64,000 bases of DNA, taken from Alphaproteobacteria bacterium (GTDB lineage: Bacteria > Pseudomonadota > Alphaproteobacteria > Caulobacterales > Hyphomonadaceae). The number at the start of each line of letters is the position of its first letter. Within the stretch, counting starts at the first letter, position 1. Below are positions 61,671 to 64,000 of the stretch, one piece after another. The translations under genes were made by a program, and so were the position numbers. The stretch is taken from positions 1 to 64,000 of the forward strand of contig WGLW01000022.1 of the NCBI GenBank assembly GCA_016125405.1, written 5' to 3'. Below the pieces are notes generated by a model. It had not been told where the DNA came from, ran no database searches, and saw only the letters and a list, made by a program, of their open reading frames with translations.

Positions 61671-62051
61671 TCAGCCCTCCCGCAGGCCGCCCGGTCCGGC
61701 GATCCGGTAGAAGCAGGAGCGCCGCCCGGTATGGCAGGCAGCGCCGGTCTGTTTCACTTTCAGCAAGACAGCATCCTGGTCACAGTCGACCCGGACCTCC
61801 ACGACCTCCTGCTCGTGTCCCGATGTATCGCCCTTGCGCCACAGTGCATTGCGCGAACGCGACCAGTAAACAGCGCGGCCTGTCTTCAGCGTCTGGTCAA
61901 GCGCCTCGGCGTTCATCCAGGCCAGCATCAGCACCTCGCCCGTTTCGGCATCCTGCGCGATTGCGGCCACCAGCCCATCGGCGTTGAATTTTGGCCGTAG
62001 CTCAAGGGTCTCGTCCTGTGCCGGGCCGGAAAGGGGGATGGGGTATGTCAT
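61671..62051 (-). CDS. hisI: Phosphoribosyl-AMP cyclohydrolase
   Basis: HisI opens the adenine ring of phosphoribosyl-AMP in the third step of histidine biosynthesis. The 126-residue protein matches throughout: [34 protein letters not shown] and [20 protein letters not shown], followed by SCFYR. The zinc-binding Cys and Asp/His residues are all present. The other his genes are not in this window. It stands alone, divergent from the DUF2235 gene. Confidence 0.97.
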   Translation of the reverse strand: MTYPIPLSGPAQDETLELRPKFNADGLVAAIAQDAETGEVLMLAWMNAEALDQTLKTGRAVYWSRSRNALWRKGDTSGHEQEVVEVRVDCDQDAVLLKVKQTGAACHTGRRSCFYRIAGPGGLREG

Positions 62052-62194
62052 GGCGCGCCTTTAGCCCGAATTCGGGGCATCGTCATCCTGGGTGCACGTG
62101 GGGGGCATCTTCCCTTTGGGCAGAGCAGTTCGCCACTGGCGGCGAGAGTCCAGCCTGCTAGGCTGGCGGTCTTCCTCGCGGCGAGGGGCGTGTC

Positions 62195-63448
62195 GTGAAG
62201 CGTATCATCATCTGTTTCGACGGGACTTGGCAGAAGCTGCGTCAGCCGACGCCGACCAATATTGCCTTGATCGCGCGCAGCATCGCCCACACGCACGTTG
62301 AGCCGGACGGTAAAGCGATTTCCCAGATCGTGATTTACACCAAGGGTGTGGGCTCCAATACGGACGCCTTGGGTGAAATCGGGGTGATGGACGCCTTCAA
62401 TGGCTGGCTGAACCGGGTTCTCGGCGGCGTGTTCGGCGATGGGCTCGAGGATTCCATTGTGGAAACTTATCTCCGGCTGGCCTTCAACTACGAGGCGGGC
62501 GATGAAATCTATATCTTCGGGTTCAGCCGCGGCGCCTTCTGCGCGCGGAGTTTTGCCGGCCTGATCGGCAGCGCGGGCATCGTCAGCAGGCTCCATGCCG
62601 AACGCGCGTGGGACGCCTTCCGTCTCTATCGGACCCGGCCTGGCGCCAACGCCACTCAGCTCGAGAAAGACGACTACGACCAGAGCCGTCGCGATTTTCG
62701 CATGCGTTATGGCAAGGGCCGACGCGCGGATGACGGCACGCGTGTGAGAACCGACGAAGTCCCGCTGATTTCCTATCTCGGCATATTCGAAACGGTGGGG
62801 CAGCGCGGGTTGCCCAGCGTTCTGGGGTCCTTTGCGCGCAAGCTGAACCGGCGGTTTGGTTTTCATGACATGGAAATCGGCGAGAACGTGCTGGCGGCCC
62901 GCCACGCCGTGGCGATCGATGAATCGCGTCTTGGTTTCCCTCCAACGCTCTGGGAGGGCGTCGAGGAGGCCAATTCCCGGTCGCACTGCACGCCGGGTCG
63001 TCGCCACTATCAGCAGCGATGGTTTGTCGGCACGCATGGCGATGTCGGCGGCGGAGCGGGATCACCCTTGTCGGCGCCGCCGCTCAAATGGGTCGCTGAG
63101 GGGGCTGCGGAATGTGGCCTCAGGTTTTACGCCCGGCATGGGGATGATGAATCCCCGATGGACCAGGCGCTACGCCAGGCGGGTCTTGCCTTTGATGGCC
63201 GGATCACGCGGCCAGGTTTCTGGAACTCGCTCTCGCCGATGAATTATCCTATCTACACGCGGCGCATCTGGGTTTCCAGAAAACGGAAGGCGATGCCAAC
63301 TGCAGACTATGCGGCGAATGTGCTGGACCCGACCGTGGCCCGGCGCGCAGCGGCGAAGAAGCTGCGCTACAGGCCGCCGCCGCTGAAACCCTTCCGGACC
63401 ATTCTGTTGTCTCTGATCGAGCACGACGAACACCCACCGGCGGAATAA
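62195..63448 (+). CDS. DUF2235 (Tle1-like) alpha/beta hydrolase
   Basis: This 417-residue protein starts MKRIIICFDGTWQKLRQP, the DUF2235 signature. The Ser nucleophile lies in IYIFGFSRGAFCARS at about residue 113. Later residues RWFVGTHGDVGGGAG supply the Asp/His part. DUF2235 domains occur in type VI secretion phospholipase effectors (Tle1), but also as free cytosolic proteins, and no secretion genes are near. The start is a GTG at 62195 with GAGGGGCGTGTC upstream. It converges on family copy 4. Confidence 0.87.
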   Translation: MKRIIICFDGTWQKLRQPTPTNIALIARSIAHTHVEPDGKAISQIVIYTKGVGSNTDALGEIGVMDAFNGWLNRVLGGVFGDGLEDSIVETYLRLAFNYEAGDEIYIFGFSRGAFCARSFAGLIGSAGIVSRLHAERAWDAFRLYRTRPGANATQLEKDDYDQSRRDFRMRYGKGRRADDGTRVRTDEVPLISYLGIFETVGQRGLPSVLGSFARKLNRRFGFHDMEIGENVLAARHAVAIDESRLGFPPTLWEGVEEANSRSHCTPGRRHYQQRWFVGTHGDVGGGAGSPLSAPPLKWVAEGAAECGLRFYARHGDDESPMDQALRQAGLAFDGRITRPGFWNSLSPMNYPIYTRRIWVSRKRKAMPTADYAANVLDPTVARRAAAKKLRYRPPPLKPFRTILLSLIEHDEHPPAE

Positions 63449-63470
63449 GGCCTCGTTCCTCTGATGCTGC

Positions 63471-64000
63471 TCAATTCGCTCCCGGCGATTTGGGTTTCCC
63501 GGCCGCTTTGCGTGCATCCTCGATCCGCTGGGCCTTGAGAATGTTGGGAAGCGAATAATTGCCCTCGTGGCAGGCGTGCTCGAACATTCGCTGGTCGGTT
63601 CGATAGAGCGAGTACTCGGCGAGCCACGGCGCGGTGTAGGTCGAGGGATCGATCACGGTGTACTGGTAGAGCAACTCGTTTTCCGAAAGTCGCGTGTAAC
63701 GTTCAATCACCTTGCCGGTCGTCGGCACGATGAGATTCGAGAAGGCGCGAACTCGGTCCTTGGCGGGCAGGCGGACAGTTTCGATGACCAGCGTGTCGCC
63801 TTCCCAATGCGCGATTGAATCGCCAAGCGAGGACGTCAGCTCCGCTGGTTTGTGCGTCGACGTGAGCGGAATGATGCGGGCCTCGTCGCCATACTCCGTG
63901 TGAAGCACGATCGCGTCCCGCGTCTGGATGATCTGGCGGGGGTTGGCGCTCGTCGTATACATTCCGCTGATCGGAGGCAGCCCCAGGCTCGTGACGCAAC
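63471..64000 (-). CDS. Exported hypothetical protein, repeated family copy 4 (5' part outside window)
   Basis: The C-terminal 176 residues of this copy are inside the window. The frame continues past the right edge, where the first codons read CVTSLGLPPISGMYTTSANP, matching the RCLxxxxGGPPxxNxxYNNN block. Later blocks are present: LGDSIAHWEGDTLVIET, VIERYTRLSENELLYQYTV, DPSTYTAPWLAEYS and FEHACHEGNYSLPNILKAQR. It diverges more than copies 1-3. The start and signal peptide lie outside the window. Confidence 0.85.
   Translation of the reverse strand, partial: CVTSLGLPPISGMYTTSANPRQIIQTRDAIVLHTEYGDEARIIPLTSTHKPAELTSSLGDSIAHWEGDTLVIETVRLPAKDRVRAFSNLIVPTTGKVIERYTRLSENELLYQYTVIDPSTYTAPWLAEYSLYRTDQRMFEHACHEGNYSLPNILKAQRIEDARKAAGKPKSPGAN

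Noticed and set aside
1-64000. CRISPR arrays, insertion sequences, prophage or tRNA genes
   Set aside because: No regularly spaced repeats, transposase or integrase proteins, or cloverleaf-like segments were seen on reading both strands.

Overview
The window is a GC-rich stretch of bacterial chromosome that reads as an alphaproteobacterium. It carries an alpha-type RpoH, Usg and DUF4169 proteins, AcvB/VirJ, PrmA, a large cytosolic-type aminopeptidase P and many secreted hypothetical proteins. The mix suggests a caulobacterial, hyphomonad or related lineage, but the genus cannot be read from the sequence. There is no rRNA, tRNA, CRISPR array, insertion sequence or prophage. Coding is dense on both strands, mostly in short operons of one to three genes.

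Layout. 1-9.7 kb: a partial redoxin-like gene, lepA, a VOC protein, a membrane-anchored GH16 glycanase, two small exported proteins, aminopeptidase P, prmA, and an XRE regulator divergent from an MDR reductase. 9.9-14.2 kb: a PQQ/cytochrome c dehydrogenase, two small disordered proteins, and an operon of a secreted protein plus a DUF442-like phosphatase. 14.4-25 kb: a UvrD/PcrA helicase, two related secreted two-repeat proteins, tam, usg, a membrane M28 peptidase and a ClC channel. 25-37 kb: a DUF2975/XRE pair with a clear operator, a YWTD propeller lipoprotein, GFA, MAPEG and old-yellow-enzyme proteins, a 3-methyladenine glycosylase, a membrane dipeptidase, a GNAT protein, a PTR1-like SDR, an EF-hand lipoprotein and a thermonuclease-fold protein. 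37.5-50 kb: purA, a frameshifted secreted gene, a second PQQ/cytochrome dehydrogenase, an epimerase, a carboxylesterase, a thioredoxin-fold protein, an rRNA/tRNA methyltransferase, an alpha/beta hydrolase, a P450 and rpoH. 50-64 kb: TonB-C and VirJ proteins, a MATE pump, DUF2239, an RluD-type synthase, a PhoD-like phosphatase, a hybrid histidine kinase, a zinc ADH, a beta-lactamase-fold hydrolase, hisI, a DUF2235 hydrolase and a partial secreted gene.

Three themes stand out. First, an uncharacterised exported protein family occurs four times (13.2, 32.0, 38.9 and 63.5 kb). One copy has a single-base frameshift and one copy lies tail to tail with a PQQ dehydrogenase. Second, two promoter regions carry repeated palindromic sites beside genes encoding likely DNA-binding proteins: DUF2239, with tandem TTACCCGGGTAA-type sites, and DUF2975/XRE, with three AAAACAGC half-sites. 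Both suggest autoregulation. Third, rpoH has structured flanks: a hairpin over its ribosome binding site and a run of three hairpins downstream. A block of about 4 kb separates it from the rluD-type gene that often adjoins it in alphaproteobacteria.
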